Shown: positions 34,701 through 42,982, counted from the first letter of the stretch. The stretch is 64,000 nucleotides of DNA from Glycomyces tritici (GCF_030403505.1 NZ_JAUEMJ010000009.1:173436-237435), one strand, 5' to 3'. Notes: generated by a model not told the origin, from the letters alone. A program made the numbers and translations.

Positions 34701-35301
34701 CGGCGGCTACCAGCTGGTCGGCCGCACCGCCCCCATCTGGGCCGGCCTGCGCGACCTCGCGTCCTTCCACGACGGCCTCCCGTGGCTGCTGCGGTTCTTC
34801 GACCGCGTCGTCTTCGAACGCGTCACCGAAGCCGAACTCGCCGAGTGCCGCCGCGAACTCGCCGCCGGACGCGCCCAGATCGACATCCGCCCCGGCACCT
34901 TCGCCTACGCCGACTACCGGCGGCTCCTGTCCGACAACGCCGCCGAGATCGGCGCCTTCCAGACCCGCCAGGCCGCCGCATTCGAAGCCGAACGGCAACG
35001 CTGGGCCGACGCCGGCGAATTCGACCGCGACCACGCCGAGGCCGCACCCGCCACCGGCACCACCGTCGACCTCGCCCCGGGTGAGACCCTCGTCGAAGCG
35101 CCCATGGCCGCCAGCGTCTGGCGCGTCAACGCCGCCGCAGGCGACACCGTCCACGCCGGCGACACCGTCGTCGTCCTCGAAGCGATGAAACTGGAGATGC
35201 CCGTGACCGCACCCGTCACCGGCACCGTCACCCGCGTCCTCGCCCGCCCCGGCGGGCAGGCCGCACCCGGCACACCGCTGCTCGTCATCGCCGCGCCCTA
35301 G
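31726..35301 (+). CDS. Biotin-dependent urea carboxylase
   Basis: A 1,191-residue multidomain enzyme that carboxylates urea to allophanate with ATP and bicarbonate. Domains in order: biotin carboxylase/ATP-grasp (about 1-445; ILIANRGEI, KASAGGGGIGM, EFNTRLQVEHP), carboxyltransferase with KipA-like (about 455-750; GVLTTVQDFPGRIGHW) and KipI-like (about 790-930; DTTPGVRSLHLHVDP) parts, a linker with TKYNPARTW, and the biotinyl domain with Lys1155 in EAMKLEM. The GTG at 31726 (MFDRILIANRGEI) is the typical start. It is 37 bases after the GntR gene and followed by allophanate hydrolase. Guanidine carboxylases share this architecture; the UrtABCDE context favours urea. Confidence 0.93.
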   Translation: MFDRILIANRGEISRRITRTAHRLGIRTVAVYSDVDAASLHVRDADEAVCVGPAAPAESYLNVDAILSAAKDTGAQAVHPGYGFLAENAAFARRCAEAGLVFIGPTPGQLELFGDKVTAREAAAAAGVPLAAGTAALPTVEDALDAAAQVGYPVIVKASAGGGGIGMRVAEDAAGLADVFATVKRLAADNFGDDAVYLERYVRRARHVEVQVFGDGAGRVVSLADRDCTLQRRHQKVIEEAPAPGLPDRVREQMHAAARALAASAAYQSAGTVEFIYDAEREEASFLEFNTRLQVEHPVTEQILGIDLVEWMIRAAAGDTAFLEGLPDAGPPVRGAAVEARVYAEDPARDHLPSAGLLTCVDLPEDARVDTWIQRGLDVPATYDPMLAKIITHAGTRDGAWAGLAKALGATRIEGVHTNLGQLRAAAADERVARVRHDTGTVATIRDTSPRIDVLTAGVLTTVQDFPGRIGHWQVGVPPSGPMDDYSFRLGNRALGNPEGAPGLECTITGPTLRFSTAATVCVTGAPAPVTLDGAPVPQWEPLDVPAGGVLAVGAVHDAGARTYVLFRGGLDVPTFLGSASTFPPGRIGGYTGDQLRTGDRLLPGAPAGDPAGPVPAAERPAFGHTWDLAVTPGPQPAPHYFTTADMERIYAADWSVQVHAGRSGVRLDGPRPGWARTDGGEAGLHPSNLHDNPYSVGTVNFTGDTPALLGPDGPSLGGFACPFTVTTSDRWKLGQLRPGDTVRFIPVAEAEADRLRAHPVAAPVPLVNAAADDATLAAVEPDGDRPAVAYRRAGDDAILLEYGPMHLDLGLRMRVGALMDALGAAAPPGLIDTTPGVRSLHLHVDPDVLPIRSLTGLLVELEQDLPDINDMTVPSREVRLPISWNDAVVDEAIARYATNVRDDALFNPSNIEFIRRINGLDAIEDVANIATSAEWLVLGLGDVYLGAPAAVPVDPRHRLVTTKYNPARTWTAEGTVGIGGSYMCIYGMDSPGGYQLVGRTAPIWAGLRDLASFHDGLPWLLRFFDRVVFERVTEAELAECRRELAAGRAQIDIRPGTFAYADYRRLLSDNAAEIGAFQTRQAAAFEAERQRWADAGEFDRDHAEAAPATGTTVDLAPGETLVEAPMAASVWRVNAAAGDTVHAGDTVVVLEAMKLEMPVTAPVTGTVTRVLARPGGQAAPGTPLLVIAAP

Positions 35302-35326
35302 CCGACCACACCTGACAGGGGAACCC

Positions 35327-36997
35327 GTGAACACCAGCGCCGCCGCACGCGTCCGCGCCGCCCTCGACCGCCTCGAACGCAGTGAGCGGCCCGAAGCGTG
35401 GATCGCACTGCGCGCCGAGGACGACCTCCTCGCCGAAGCCGCACGCATCGACGCCGCCGCGCTCGCCGGCCAGGACCTGCCGCTGGCCGGGACCGTGTTC
35501 GCCGTCAAGGACAACATCGACGTCGCCGGACTGCCCACCACCGCCGCCGCCCCCTCCTTCGCGTACGAGCCGGCGCGGGACGCGACCGCGGTCGCCCGGC
35601 TGCGCGCGGCCGGCGCGATCTGCCTGGGCAAGACCAACCTCGACCAGTTCGCCACCGGCCTGGTCGGCACCCGCAGCCCCTACGGGGCCGTCCGGTCCGC
35701 CGCCGACCCCCGCCTGATCTCCGGCGGCTCCTCCTCGGGGTCCGCCGTGGCCGTCGCGCTGGGCATCGCCGACTTCGCGCTCGGCACCGACACCGCCGGG
35801 TCCGGGCGCGTCCCCGCCGCCCTCAACGGCCTCATCGGCATCAAAGCGACCCTCGGGCTCGTCCCCGTCGACGGCGTCGTCCCCGCCTGCGCCTCCTACG
35901 ACTGCCTCACCGTGTTCGCCCCAGGCATCGACCTCGCCGCGCTCGCGATGCGGACCATGACCGGGCCCAGCCCCGCCGACCCCGCCTCACGCCCCTGGCC
36001 CGCCGATGCCCCGCTCGCCGCGCCCCCGGCACCGCGCATCGCCCTCCCTGCACCGGCCGCGCTCGCCGGGCTCGACCCCGACTTCGCGCCGCTGTGGGAG
36101 GCCGCGGTCGACCGGTGCCGGGACGCCGGCGCCACCGTCGAGACGATCGATGTGCAGCCGCTGCTGGACGCCGCGCTCCTGCTCTACGAAGGCGCCCTCG
36201 TCGCCGAGCGGTTCGCCGCGTTCGGGGAGCATCTGGACACCGACGACGCCGACCCCACCGTCGCCGCGATCGTCCGCGCCGCCGTCAAGTTCTCCGGCGC
36301 CGACCTCGCCGCCGACCAGCAGCGCCTGCGTGCCGTCCGCCGCGACGCCGCCGCACTGCTGGCCGGGTTCGACGCGCTCCTGCTGCCCACCGCGCCCCTG
36401 CACCCGTCCCTGGCCGAGGTCGCCGCCGACCCCATCGGCGTCAACGCCCGCATGGGCACCTACACGAACTTCGTGAACCTCCTGGACATGGCAGCCGTCG
36501 CCGTCCCCGCCGGAACCACCGGCACGAAAGGGTTCGGCGTCAGCCTCATCGTCCCCGCCTTCCACGACCAGGTCGCCCTCGACCTCGCCGCGACCCTCCA
36601 AGGGGTCGGCGCGCCGCTGTTCGCCCCGGCCGGGGCCGACCTCGTCGTCTTCGGCGCCCACCTCACCGGGGAGCCTCTCAACCACCAGCTCACCGACCTC
36701 GGCGCCCGCTACGGCGGCACCATCCGCACCGCACCGGCCTACCGGATGTACGCCCTGGACACGCACCCGCCCAAACCCTTCGTCATCCGCGACAGCGACG
36801 GCGGTGCGCGTCTGCCCGGTGAGCGCTGGCTGCTCAGCCCGGCCGCGCTCGGCCGGTTCCTGGCCGCCCTCCCCGCACCCATGACGCTCGGTGCCGTCGA
36901 ACTCGACGACGGCACCTGGGCCACCGGGTTCTGCGCCCACCCGGCCTCGGGCACCGACATCACCGCGGCGGGCGGCTGGCGGGCCCACCGGCGGTGA
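35327..36997 (+). CDS. atzF: Allophanate hydrolase
   Basis: Second step of the urea amidolyase route: hydrolyses allophanate to ammonia and CO2. 556 residues. The amidase-signature domain holds the Ser-cisSer-Lys triad: Lys in FAVKDNIDVAG (about 59), Ser in ISGGSSSGSAVA (about 135) and the nucleophile in TDTAGSGRVPA (about 158). Residues about 430-556 form the C-terminal domain that completes allophanate breakdown (GERWLLSPAALGRFL). The GTG at 35327 follows AGGGGA, 25 bases after the carboxylase stop. Here the two activities are separate genes, unlike the fused yeast enzyme. Confidence 0.93.
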   Translation: MNTSAAARVRAALDRLERSERPEAWIALRAEDDLLAEAARIDAAALAGQDLPLAGTVFAVKDNIDVAGLPTTAAAPSFAYEPARDATAVARLRAAGAICLGKTNLDQFATGLVGTRSPYGAVRSAADPRLISGGSSSGSAVAVALGIADFALGTDTAGSGRVPAALNGLIGIKATLGLVPVDGVVPACASYDCLTVFAPGIDLAALAMRTMTGPSPADPASRPWPADAPLAAPPAPRIALPAPAALAGLDPDFAPLWEAAVDRCRDAGATVETIDVQPLLDAALLLYEGALVAERFAAFGEHLDTDDADPTVAAIVRAAVKFSGADLAADQQRLRAVRRDAAALLAGFDALLLPTAPLHPSLAEVAADPIGVNARMGTYTNFVNLLDMAAVAVPAGTTGTKGFGVSLIVPAFHDQVALDLAATLQGVGAPLFAPAGADLVVFGAHLTGEPLNHQLTDLGARYGGTIRTAPAYRMYALDTHPPKPFVIRDSDGGARLPGERWLLSPAALGRFLAALPAPMTLGAVELDDGTWATGFCAHPASGTDITAAGGWRAHRR

Positions 36998-37035
36998 CGA
37001 CCTACGATGGGCCGCACCGACGACAGAGGAGCCCC

Positions 37036-37278
37036 ATGCGCGACCGATACGACCCCACCGCGGAGGCCCTGGCCCGGATCGAACGCAAACTCGACCTGGT
37101 CATGCAGCATCTCGACCTCCACGACTACGCCCCGCCCGCCCCCGACCCCCTCACCGAGGTCCGGGCGCTCATCGGCCAGGGCAAGAAGATCCAGGCCGTC
37201 AAGGCGTACCGCGACCTCACCGGCGTCGGCTTGAAAGAAGCGAAGGACGCCGTCGAGATGCTCGAACAGCGGCGCTGA
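37036..37278 (+). CDS. Small protein with L7/L12 C-terminal-like domain
   Basis: An 80-residue protein. The N-terminal third is a predicted helix (EALARIERKLDLVMQHLDL). The remainder, VRALIGQGKKIQAVKAYRDLTGVGLKEAKDAVEMLE, is the alpha-beta-alpha motif of the ribosomal stalk protein L7/L12 C-terminal domain. Free-standing copies occur in many actinobacteria with unknown role, perhaps in binding translation factors. The ATG at 37036 with GAGGAG upstream is preferred over the in-frame ATG at 36994. It follows allophanate hydrolase by 38 bases and ends the operon before a terminator. Confidence 0.8.
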   Translation: MRDRYDPTAEALARIERKLDLVMQHLDLHDYAPPAPDPLTEVRALIGQGKKIQAVKAYRDLTGVGLKEAKDAVEMLEQRR

Positions 37279-37287
37279 ACACCACAC

Positions 37288-37310
37288 GGGCCCGGCCCCA
37301 TGCCGGGCCC
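37288..37310 (+). terminator. Terminator of the urea operon
   Basis: GGGCCCGGC-CCCAT-GCCGGGCCC: a perfect 9-bp GC stem with a 5-base loop, 9 bases after the last stop. No T-run. Confidence 0.7.
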
Positions 37311-37369
37311 GCGCGCGCCGCAGGGAACGCCGGCCCGCACGGGGTGCGGCCGGTAGCCGCACGTGGACG

Positions 37370-37399
37370 TGACGGTCACTGGGGGGATTCGGGTAGGGT
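37370..37399 (+). promoter_or_regulatory. Promoter of the 147-residue membrane protein
   Basis: TGACGG (37370-37375) and TAGGGT (37394-37399), 18-base spacer. The -10 ends 7 bases before the ATG at 37407, so the mRNA is probably leaderless. Confidence 0.5.
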
Positions 37400-37406
37400 C
37401 GCGGCC

Positions 37407-37850
37407 ATGAAACCCCCGCCGCAGCCGACGGTCCGCCGCGCCCTCATCGCCGCCGTGTGGCTCGCGTGCGTCGCCGTCGGTCTGCTCGCGGCCGTGTGGG
37501 CCGTCGGCTGGGCCGTCGAAGGCGGCCCGCAGCCGAGCGTGGCCACCGTCGCCTCCGCGACCCGCCTGGACTTCCCCGAGGGCACCGAGGTCACCGAGTC
37601 GGACCTGTCGCAGATGGAGTCGCCCGGCCCCGGCGACCGGGCCGAGGTCACCGTCGAGATCCCCTCGGACGCGTTCGACGACTTCATCGCCGACAACGCG
37701 ATGGAGGCGCCGCTGCTGGCCGGGAGGACCCCCAATGGCAGCACCACCGGGATCATTCCGGCCGCGTGCACGGACGAGATCTGCTACGCCGCGAACATCA
37801 TCGTCCAGGAGGACGCCGTCACCGTCCAGCTCGACGTCACCCTCATCTGA
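37407..37850 (+). CDS. Hypothetical single-pass membrane protein
   Basis: A 147-residue protein with one N-terminal membrane anchor (about 11-37, after a basic start) and an exported domain of about 110 residues with two Cys (TDEICYAAN region) and an acidic character. No lipobox and no family recognised. The ATG follows a leaderless-type promoter. It is convergent with the ogt gene, with only 17 bases between the stops. Confidence 0.6.
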   Translation: MKPPPQPTVRRALIAAVWLACVAVGLLAAVWAVGWAVEGGPQPSVATVASATRLDFPEGTEVTESDLSQMESPGPGDRAEVTVEIPSDAFDDFIADNAMEAPLLAGRTPNGSTTGIIPAACTDEICYAANIIVQEDAVTVQLDVTLI

Positions 37851-37867
37851 CCGCGCGCCTTCGGGCC

Positions 37868-38359
37868 CTAGGCGAACAGGGCCGGCTCGCCCCGTTCGAG
37901 GTTCAGCAGCCGCTCCTTGCGCCACAGGCCCCCGGCGTAGCCGGTGAGCTTCCCGTTCGAGCCGATCACCCGGTGGCAGGGGACGACGATCGCGATCGGG
38001 TTGCGCCCGTTCGCCAGCCCCACCGCGCGCACCGCCTTGCGGTCCCCGAGCCGCACCGCGATGTCCAGATAGGACACGGTCTCGCCGTAGGGGATGCGGG
38101 ACAGCTCGGTCCACACGCGGTGCTGGAACGCGGTGCCCTGCGCCGCCAGCGGCAGGTCGAACTCCTTCAAGTCGCCCGCGAAGTACGCCTCGAGCTGGTC
38201 GACCGCGGCCTCCAGCACCGGCGTGGCCTCCTCGGGCCCCCACGCGTCCTTCATCTCCTCCACACCCATGTGGACGCAGGTGACGCCCTCGTCGACCGCC
38301 GAGACGGCCATCAGCCCCAGCGGGGACTCCATCGTCAGATGCCTGGCACTGCTGTTCAT
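37868..38359 (-). CDS. ogt: Methylated-DNA-protein cysteine methyltransferase
   Basis: A 163-residue suicide repair protein that removes methyl groups from O6-methylguanine. The active-site motif VVPCHRVIGSNG (Cys near 128) and the upstream HTH-like region RIPYGETVSYLDIAVRLG are typical of Ogt/MGMT. The ATG at 38359 overlaps the stop of the Ada-AlkA gene by one base (TGATG), so the two repair genes are translationally coupled. Confidence 0.95.
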   Translation of the reverse strand: MNSSARHLTMESPLGLMAVSAVDEGVTCVHMGVEEMKDAWGPEEATPVLEAAVDQLEAYFAGDLKEFDLPLAAQGTAFQHRVWTELSRIPYGETVSYLDIAVRLGDRKAVRAVGLANGRNPIAIVVPCHRVIGSNGKLTGYAGGLWRKERLLNLERGEPALFA

Positions 38360-39855
38360 CACACGCTCGCTTTCACTTCGGTCGGGAGGTGGTTCGTCGG
38401 ATGCTCACTGGAGGCCCACAGGTACTGGACCGCGTATGCCCGCCACGGCCGCCACGCCTGCGACCGGGCTTCCAGTGCACGCCCGGCCCCCAGTTCCAGG
38501 TGCCGGGCGCCCTTGATCACGCCCAGGTCCTTCACCGGGAACGCGTCCGGGTCGCCCAGGGCCCGCATCGCGATCATCTCGATCGTCCACGGCCCCACCC
38601 CCGGCACGTCCGCCAGGTCCCGGCGGGCCTTCGCCCAGTCCGCGCCCGGCCCCACCTCCACCCGGCCCTCCGCCAGGGCCCGCGCCAGCGCCAGCACGGT
38701 GGCCTTGCGTTTGCCGGGCATCGGCAGGTGGGCGGGGTCGGCTTCGGCCAGCGCCTGGGGTGCGGGGAAGAGGCGGGTGAGGCCGCCGTCGGGGTCCTCG
38801 ACCGGTTCGCCGTAGCGTTCGGCCAGGCCCGCGGCGATCGTCGCGGCGGAGGCGGTGGCGATCTGCTGGCCGATGACGGCGCGGATCGCGTACTCGGGGC
38901 CGTCGGCTTTGCGCGGGACGCGCCGGCCGGGGGTCTTGGCGACCAGGGGGGCGAGCACGGGGTCGTGGGCGAGGGCCTCCATGGGGGCGTGGGGGTCGGC
39001 GTCCAGGTCCAGGGCGCGGCGGCAGCGGGCGACCGCGGCGGTCACGTCCCGCAGGTCGGCGACTCTGAGGCGGCATTCGATGTAGCCCGGTCCGGGGCGC
39101 AGGGCGGCGGTGCCGGGGCCGTGGGGCAGGCGCAGGGTGCGGCGGTAGGCGCCGTCCCGCCATTCCTCGACGCCGGGGGCCGCGGCGGCGGCGAGGTGGC
39201 CGAACAGGTTGGAGGGTTCGAACGGTTCGCGGTAGGCCAGGCGCAGCGTGATCGCGCCCCCGCCGGTCACATTGCGGCCCTTGGCTTTGGTGCGCAGTTC
39301 GGTGGGGGAGCAGGCGAAGACCTCGGCGACGACGCGGTTGAACGCCCTGATGGAGGCGAATCCGGCGGCGAAGGCGACCTGGCCCATGGGCAGGTCGGTG
39401 CTCTCGATGAGGGTGCGGGCCACTTGGGCGCGCTGGGCGCGGGCCAGTGCGGCCGGTCCGGCGCCGACTTCGGCGATGAGGAGCCGCTCGAGCTGGCGCA
39501 GGGAGTAGCCCAGGCGGGAGGCCAGGCCGGCGGCGCCGTCGCGGTCGACGACGCCTTCGCCGATGAGGCGCATGGCGCGGGCGCACACGTCGGTGCGCCA
39601 GTCCCAGGCCGGCGAGCCGGGGGAGGCGTCGGGGCGGCAGCGCTTGCACGCCCGGTAGCCGGCGTCCTGGGCCGCGGCCGCGGACGGGTAGAACCGTTGG
39701 TGCTCGCGCTTGGGTTTGACGGCGGGGCAGGAGGGGCGGCAGTAGATGCGGGTGGAGGTGACGGCGAGGAACACCCAGCCGTCGAAGCGGGCGTCGCGTC
39801 CGGCGACGGCGGCCTGCAGCCGCTCCTCGTCGCCGATGATCGCTTGGTAGTCCAT
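38359..39855 (-). CDS. alkA: Ada regulatory domain-AlkA DNA glycosylase fusion
   Basis: A 498-residue bifunctional alkylation-response protein. The N-terminal Ada zinc domain (about 1-85) has the four Cys in YCRPSC and CKRCRP, where the first normally accepts methyl from phosphotriesters; an AraC-type HTH follows (about 90-185); then AlkA_N and the HhH-GPD glycosylase domain (about 300-470) with LADVPGVGPWTIEMIAMRALGDPDAFP holding the catalytic Asp. It excises 3-methyladenine-type lesions and should activate its own operon with ogt. The ATG at 39855 matches usual Ada starts; an in-frame ATG at 39885 is possible. Neither has a strong ribosome site. Confidence 0.93.
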   Translation of the reverse strand: MDYQAIIGDEERLQAAVAGRDARFDGWVFLAVTSTRIYCRPSCPAVKPKREHQRFYPSAAAAQDAGYRACKRCRPDASPGSPAWDWRTDVCARAMRLIGEGVVDRDGAAGLASRLGYSLRQLERLLIAEVGAGPAALARAQRAQVARTLIESTDLPMGQVAFAAGFASIRAFNRVVAEVFACSPTELRTKAKGRNVTGGGAITLRLAYREPFEPSNLFGHLAAAAAPGVEEWRDGAYRRTLRLPHGPGTAALRPGPGYIECRLRVADLRDVTAAVARCRRALDLDADPHAPMEALAHDPVLAPLVAKTPGRRVPRKADGPEYAIRAVIGQQIATASAATIAAGLAERYGEPVEDPDGGLTRLFPAPQALAEADPAHLPMPGKRKATVLALARALAEGRVEVGPGADWAKARRDLADVPGVGPWTIEMIAMRALGDPDAFPVKDLGVIKGARHLELGAGRALEARSQAWRPWRAYAVQYLWASSEHPTNHLPTEVKASV

Positions 39856-39905
39856 GCCACCAAGACTGCCCTGCGGGACCGACATCGGCTAGCCAGAAAT
39901 CGACA

Positions 39906-40880
39906 TCACGATTCGGGGAGCTGGAGGCGGTCGACGGCCTCGCGGGAGCGGCGGGCCGGGCGGCGGTCGTAGCGGGCCGTGGTCGCCGGGGAGGCGTGGC
40001 CGACCAGGGACTGGGTGATGGCCAGGTCGACGCCGGCGTCGAGGAGCTCGCCGATGAACGTGCGGCGGAAGTCGTGGGGGGTGTGGCGGCGCTGGCCGGC
40101 TTCGACCAGGCGCTTCATGAGGAGGTCGGCGATGGCCTGGCCGGTCATCCCCGAGAGCTGGTTGCCGGTGCGGCGCAGGCGTCCGGCCTTGTTGATGGGG
40201 CAGAACAGGGCGCCGGCGTCGTTGCCGCGGACCTTGGTCCAGCGGTCGATGCGGGCCTGGGCGGCCTCGGTGACGTAGACGGCGCGTTCCTTGTTGCCTT
40301 TGCCGACGATGCGGATCGAGCGCTCGGCGGGGTCGTAGTCGGCCAGGCGCATGGAGGCGATCTCGGAGCGGCGGCACCCGGTGGAGTAGAGGGTGGCCAG
40401 GACGGCGGCGTCGCGGGCGCCGGCCGGGCCGGGGTCGGCGTCGCAGGCGTAGAGGGCGGCGCCGAGGGCGTCGGCGTCGACCTGCTGGCCGACGGGGAGG
40501 CGCTGGGCTTTGACCGGTTGCAGGTCGCAGGCCCGCTGGTAGTCCTCGGCGGCCATGAGGTCGAGCCGCCAGGCCTCTTTGAGGACGCGGCGCAGGGCCG
40601 CGAGGTGCTTGTTGACGTAGGCGCCGGACCAGCCGGCGTCGATCATGGCCGCGCGCAGCCGGGAGGTGTGCTCGTAGCGCAGCAGGTGCCAGGGCTGGCC
40701 TTCGCCGACCGTGTCGGGGTCGCCGGACAGGAGCTGCGCGATGCGGTCCAGGCACCCGCGCATGGTCCGGCGGGACTCGGCGGACCCGAGGGTGTCCAGG
40801 TAGGCGCGGTAGGGGTCGGCGCCGGGGGCGGCCGGTGCGGGCGGGCGGCTCCAGTCGATCCCTGCGATCTCAGCGGACAT
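39906..40880 (-). CDS. Tyrosine recombinase/integrase
   Basis: A 324-residue site-specific recombinase. An N-terminal SAM-like core-binding domain (about 25-110) precedes the catalytic domain with Arg170 (STGCRRSE), Lys197 region (VGKGNKER), His269 and Arg272 (HDFRRTF), His295 (GHASPAT) and the nucleophile Tyr304, so it appears active. XerC/D-like in size. The ATG at 40880 is preferred because TATCGT lies 7 bases upstream (leaderless). No excisionase, phage or plasmid genes and no att repeat are visible nearby, so it is an orphan or the relic of a mobile element next to the repair operon. Confidence 0.88.
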   Translation of the reverse strand: MSAEIAGIDWSRPPAPAAPGADPYRAYLDTLGSAESRRTMRGCLDRIAQLLSGDPDTVGEGQPWHLLRYEHTSRLRAAMIDAGWSGAYVNKHLAALRRVLKEAWRLDLMAAEDYQRACDLQPVKAQRLPVGQQVDADALGAALYACDADPGPAGARDAAVLATLYSTGCRRSEIASMRLADYDPAERSIRIVGKGNKERAVYVTEAAQARIDRWTKVRGNDAGALFCPINKAGRLRRTGNQLSGMTGQAIADLLMKRLVEAGQRRHTPHDFRRTFIGELLDAGVDLAITQSLVGHASPATTARYDRRPARRSREAVDRLQLPES

Positions 40881-40928
40881 GCGTCCCACGATAGTCCAAG
40901 CCTCACTGTCGTTGCGGCAGAAGCGCAT

Positions 40929-41462
40929 TCATTCCGGCGTACGGGCGGTCATGTCGCGCAGCCTGCGGACGGTGCGCAGGTTCCGCACGGTCGACTGGAC
41001 GGCGCCGAGCGGCTTCCAGAACCCGGACCGGTCCAGTGTGGAGGCGCCGAGCCCTTCGGGGTAGTACACCCACACCTCACGGCCGCGGACGTGGGCCTCT
41101 TCGGGCCGCCCGGCGGGGACGGCCAGCGCCGGGGCGGGTGCGGACAGGAACGCGACGGTCACCTTCGACTCGTCCAGGCCCCGGCCCGCGAACGGGTCCG
41201 ATGCCGCGATCCGGTCCATCTCGGCGGCCGAGCGGACCATGACCGGCACGGTGTGCCCGAACGCTTCGAGGATCACCGCGGCCACCGCCTCGCCCACCTC
41301 CCCTGCGTCCCGGTGCGAGTCGAGGACGATGTTCCCCGATTGGATGTAGGTGCGCACCCGGTCGAACCCGGCCGCCTCCAGCGCCTCGCGCAGCCGGGCC
41401 ATCGGCACCTTCCGGTGCCCGCCCACGTTCACGCCCCGCAGCAGCACCGCGTACGTCGCCAT
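40929..41462 (-). CDS. DUF1697 family protein
   Basis: A 177-residue protein beginning YAVLLRGVNVGGHRKVPMA, the hallmark of DUF1697, a widespread cytoplasmic family without established function. Another conserved block is YIQSGNIVLDS (about 40-50). GGGAGGGG precedes the ATG. It lies 48 bases upstream of the integrase gene on the same strand but shows no functional link to it. Confidence 0.88.
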   Translation of the reverse strand: MATYAVLLRGVNVGGHRKVPMARLREALEAAGFDRVRTYIQSGNIVLDSHRDAGEVGEAVAAVILEAFGHTVPVMVRSAAEMDRIAASDPFAGRGLDESKVTVAFLSAPAPALAVPAGRPEEAHVRGREVWVYYPEGLGASTLDRSGFWKPLGAVQSTVRNLRTVRRLRDMTARTPE

Positions 41463-41537
41463 CGATCCCCTCCCGCCGCAATGGACGCAACATACCCCGC
41501 CGGTACGACAGGGTGCGGCGTGGCAAGATCGGCGGTT

Positions 41538-41957
41538 ATGAATTCGGCGTTCTACAGCACCACCATCGCCGTCCACACCGGACGCCGCGAGACCGTCAAG
41601 GACCTCACCGGCGACTGCGAGGCGTTCCTGGCCGCCCACGGCGCCCGCGACGGCCTCCTCAACGTGTTCGTCCCGCACGCCACCGCCGGGATCGCCGTCA
41701 TCGAGACCGGGGCCGGGTCGGACGAGGACCTCCTGGACGCCCTCGCCGACCTCCTCCCGCGCACCGACCGGTGGCGCCACCAGCACGGCTCGACCGGGCA
41801 CGGGCGCGACCACGTCCTGCCCGCCCTGATCGCCCCGCACGCCACACTCCCGGTGATCTCCGGCCGCATCGCCCTGGGCACCTGGCAGTCGGTGCTCCTG
41901 GTCGACACCAACCGCGACAACCCCGACCGGACCGTCAGGCTCAGCTTCCTCGGCTAG
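41538..41957 (+). CDS. yjbQ: YjbQ family protein (UPF0047)
   Basis: A 139-residue single-domain protein of the YjbQ family; an E. coli member shows weak thiamine-phosphate synthase activity, though the physiological role is uncertain. Conserved features are HATAGI (about 44-49), the acidic DEDLLDALADLLP and the His-rich HQHGSTGHGRDHV (about 81-93). No Shine-Dalgarno is visible. Its stop overlaps the convergent aldo/keto reductase stop. Confidence 0.88.
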   Translation: MNSAFYSTTIAVHTGRRETVKDLTGDCEAFLAAHGARDGLLNVFVPHATAGIAVIETGAGSDEDLLDALADLLPRTDRWRHQHGSTGHGRDHVLPALIAPHATLPVISGRIALGTWQSVLLVDTNRDNPDRTVRLSFLG

Positions 41958-42919
41958 GCCGCCGCGGTCAGCCGCGCCCACTGCCCGGCGTCGAGCTTCA
42001 CGTCGAACCCGGCCGCGACCTCGTCCAGCTGCGCCACCGACGACACCCCGACCAGGGGAACCACCGGCGCCGCGTGCCCGGCCAGCCACGCCAGCACCAC
42101 CTGGTTGCGCGTCGCACCGGTCTCGGCGACGACCTCGTCCAGGACCCGCAGGCGCGCCTCGGTCCCCGGATGCCGGTAATGCTCGCCCAAGGGCTTCGCC
42201 GGGTTCGTGTACACCCCCGACAGGAGCGAGGAGTACGCCAGCAGCGCCGTCCCCGGCGTCCCCGCCACGAAATCGAGGTCCTCGGCGGCGGCGTGCACAT
42301 GCCCGCCCTCAGGGAGCACGGCCCCCGGACGCGGCTGCAGGTACGAGTACCGGTTCTGCATCGCCGTATAGGCCGCGGCGCCAGTGGACGCCGCGATCGC
42401 ACGGGCCCGCTCGACCCGCCACGACGCATGGTTCGAGGCCCCGACCATCCGGGCCTTCCCGGCCCGCACCACCGCGTCGAACCCGGCCACCGTGTCCTCC
42501 AGCGCCGTCTCCCGGTCGTCGCGGTGCGACCAGAACAGGTCCACCCGGTCCGTGCCCAGCCGCGCCAGCGACTCGTCCAGACCCGCGCCGATCCGCTCGG
42601 GCGTCAACGGCTCCGAATGCTCCAGGCCCCCGCCCGGGAACGACGGACGCCTCCCCACCTTCGTGGCGATCACCAGGTCGTCACGGTTGCCGCGCGCCGC
42701 CAGCCAGCGCCCCAGCAGCAGCTCCGACTCGTCCCCGGTCCCCTCGGGAATCCAGAACATGTAGCAGTTGGCGGTGTCGATGAAATTGCCGCCCAGCTCG
42801 ACGAACCGGTCCAAGATCGCGAAGCTCGTCGCCTCGTCCTGCACGCCGCCCAGGGCCATGGCCCCCAGGCACAGGCGCGACACCGCGATCCCGCCGGTCC
42901 CCAATGCGATCCGCTCCAC
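41954..42919 (-). CDS. Aldo/keto reductase
   Basis: A 321-residue NADPH-dependent oxidoreductase of the (beta/alpha)8 AKR superfamily. The catalytic tetrad is visible: Asp and Tyr in FIDTANCYMFW (about 47-57), Lys in IATKVG (about 86) and His in FWSHRDDRE (about 126). The GTG at 42919 follows GAGGAG. The divergent MerR gene and the 19-bp-spaced promoter between them indicate inducible, MerR-controlled expression. The substrate, probably an aldehyde or sugar, is unknown. Confidence 0.92.
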   Translation of the reverse strand: MERIALGTGGIAVSRLCLGAMALGGVQDEATSFAILDRFVELGGNFIDTANCYMFWIPEGTGDESELLLGRWLAARGNRDDLVIATKVGRRPSFPGGGLEHSEPLTPERIGAGLDESLARLGTDRVDLFWSHRDDRETALEDTVAGFDAVVRAGKARMVGASNHASWRVERARAIAASTGAAAYTAMQNRYSYLQPRPGAVLPEGGHVHAAAEDLDFVAGTPGTALLAYSSLLSGVYTNPAKPLGEHYRHPGTEARLRVLDEVVAETGATRNQVVLAWLAGHAAPVVPLVGVSSVAQLDEVAAGFDVKLDAGQWARLTAAA

Positions 42920-42951
42920 AGCGGTCTCCTCTCGTTGACTTCCTCGGTCCG

Positions 42952-42982
42952 ACGCTAGGACCTGGAGTGGACTCCAACGCAA
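42952..42982 (-). promoter_or_regulatory. MerR-type promoter of the aldo/keto reductase gene
   Basis: Read on the minus strand: TTGCGT, 19-base spacer, TAGCGT. The over-long spacer holds the dyad GGAGT-CC-ACTCC (42964-42975). This is the classic MerR arrangement, in which the bound activator twists the DNA to realign the two boxes. Confidence 0.8.

Noticed and set aside
38389..39972. 527-codon plus-strand frame opposite the Ada-AlkA gene
   Set aside because: Gly/Ala-rich shadow; the minus strand carries complete Ada and glycosylase motifs.
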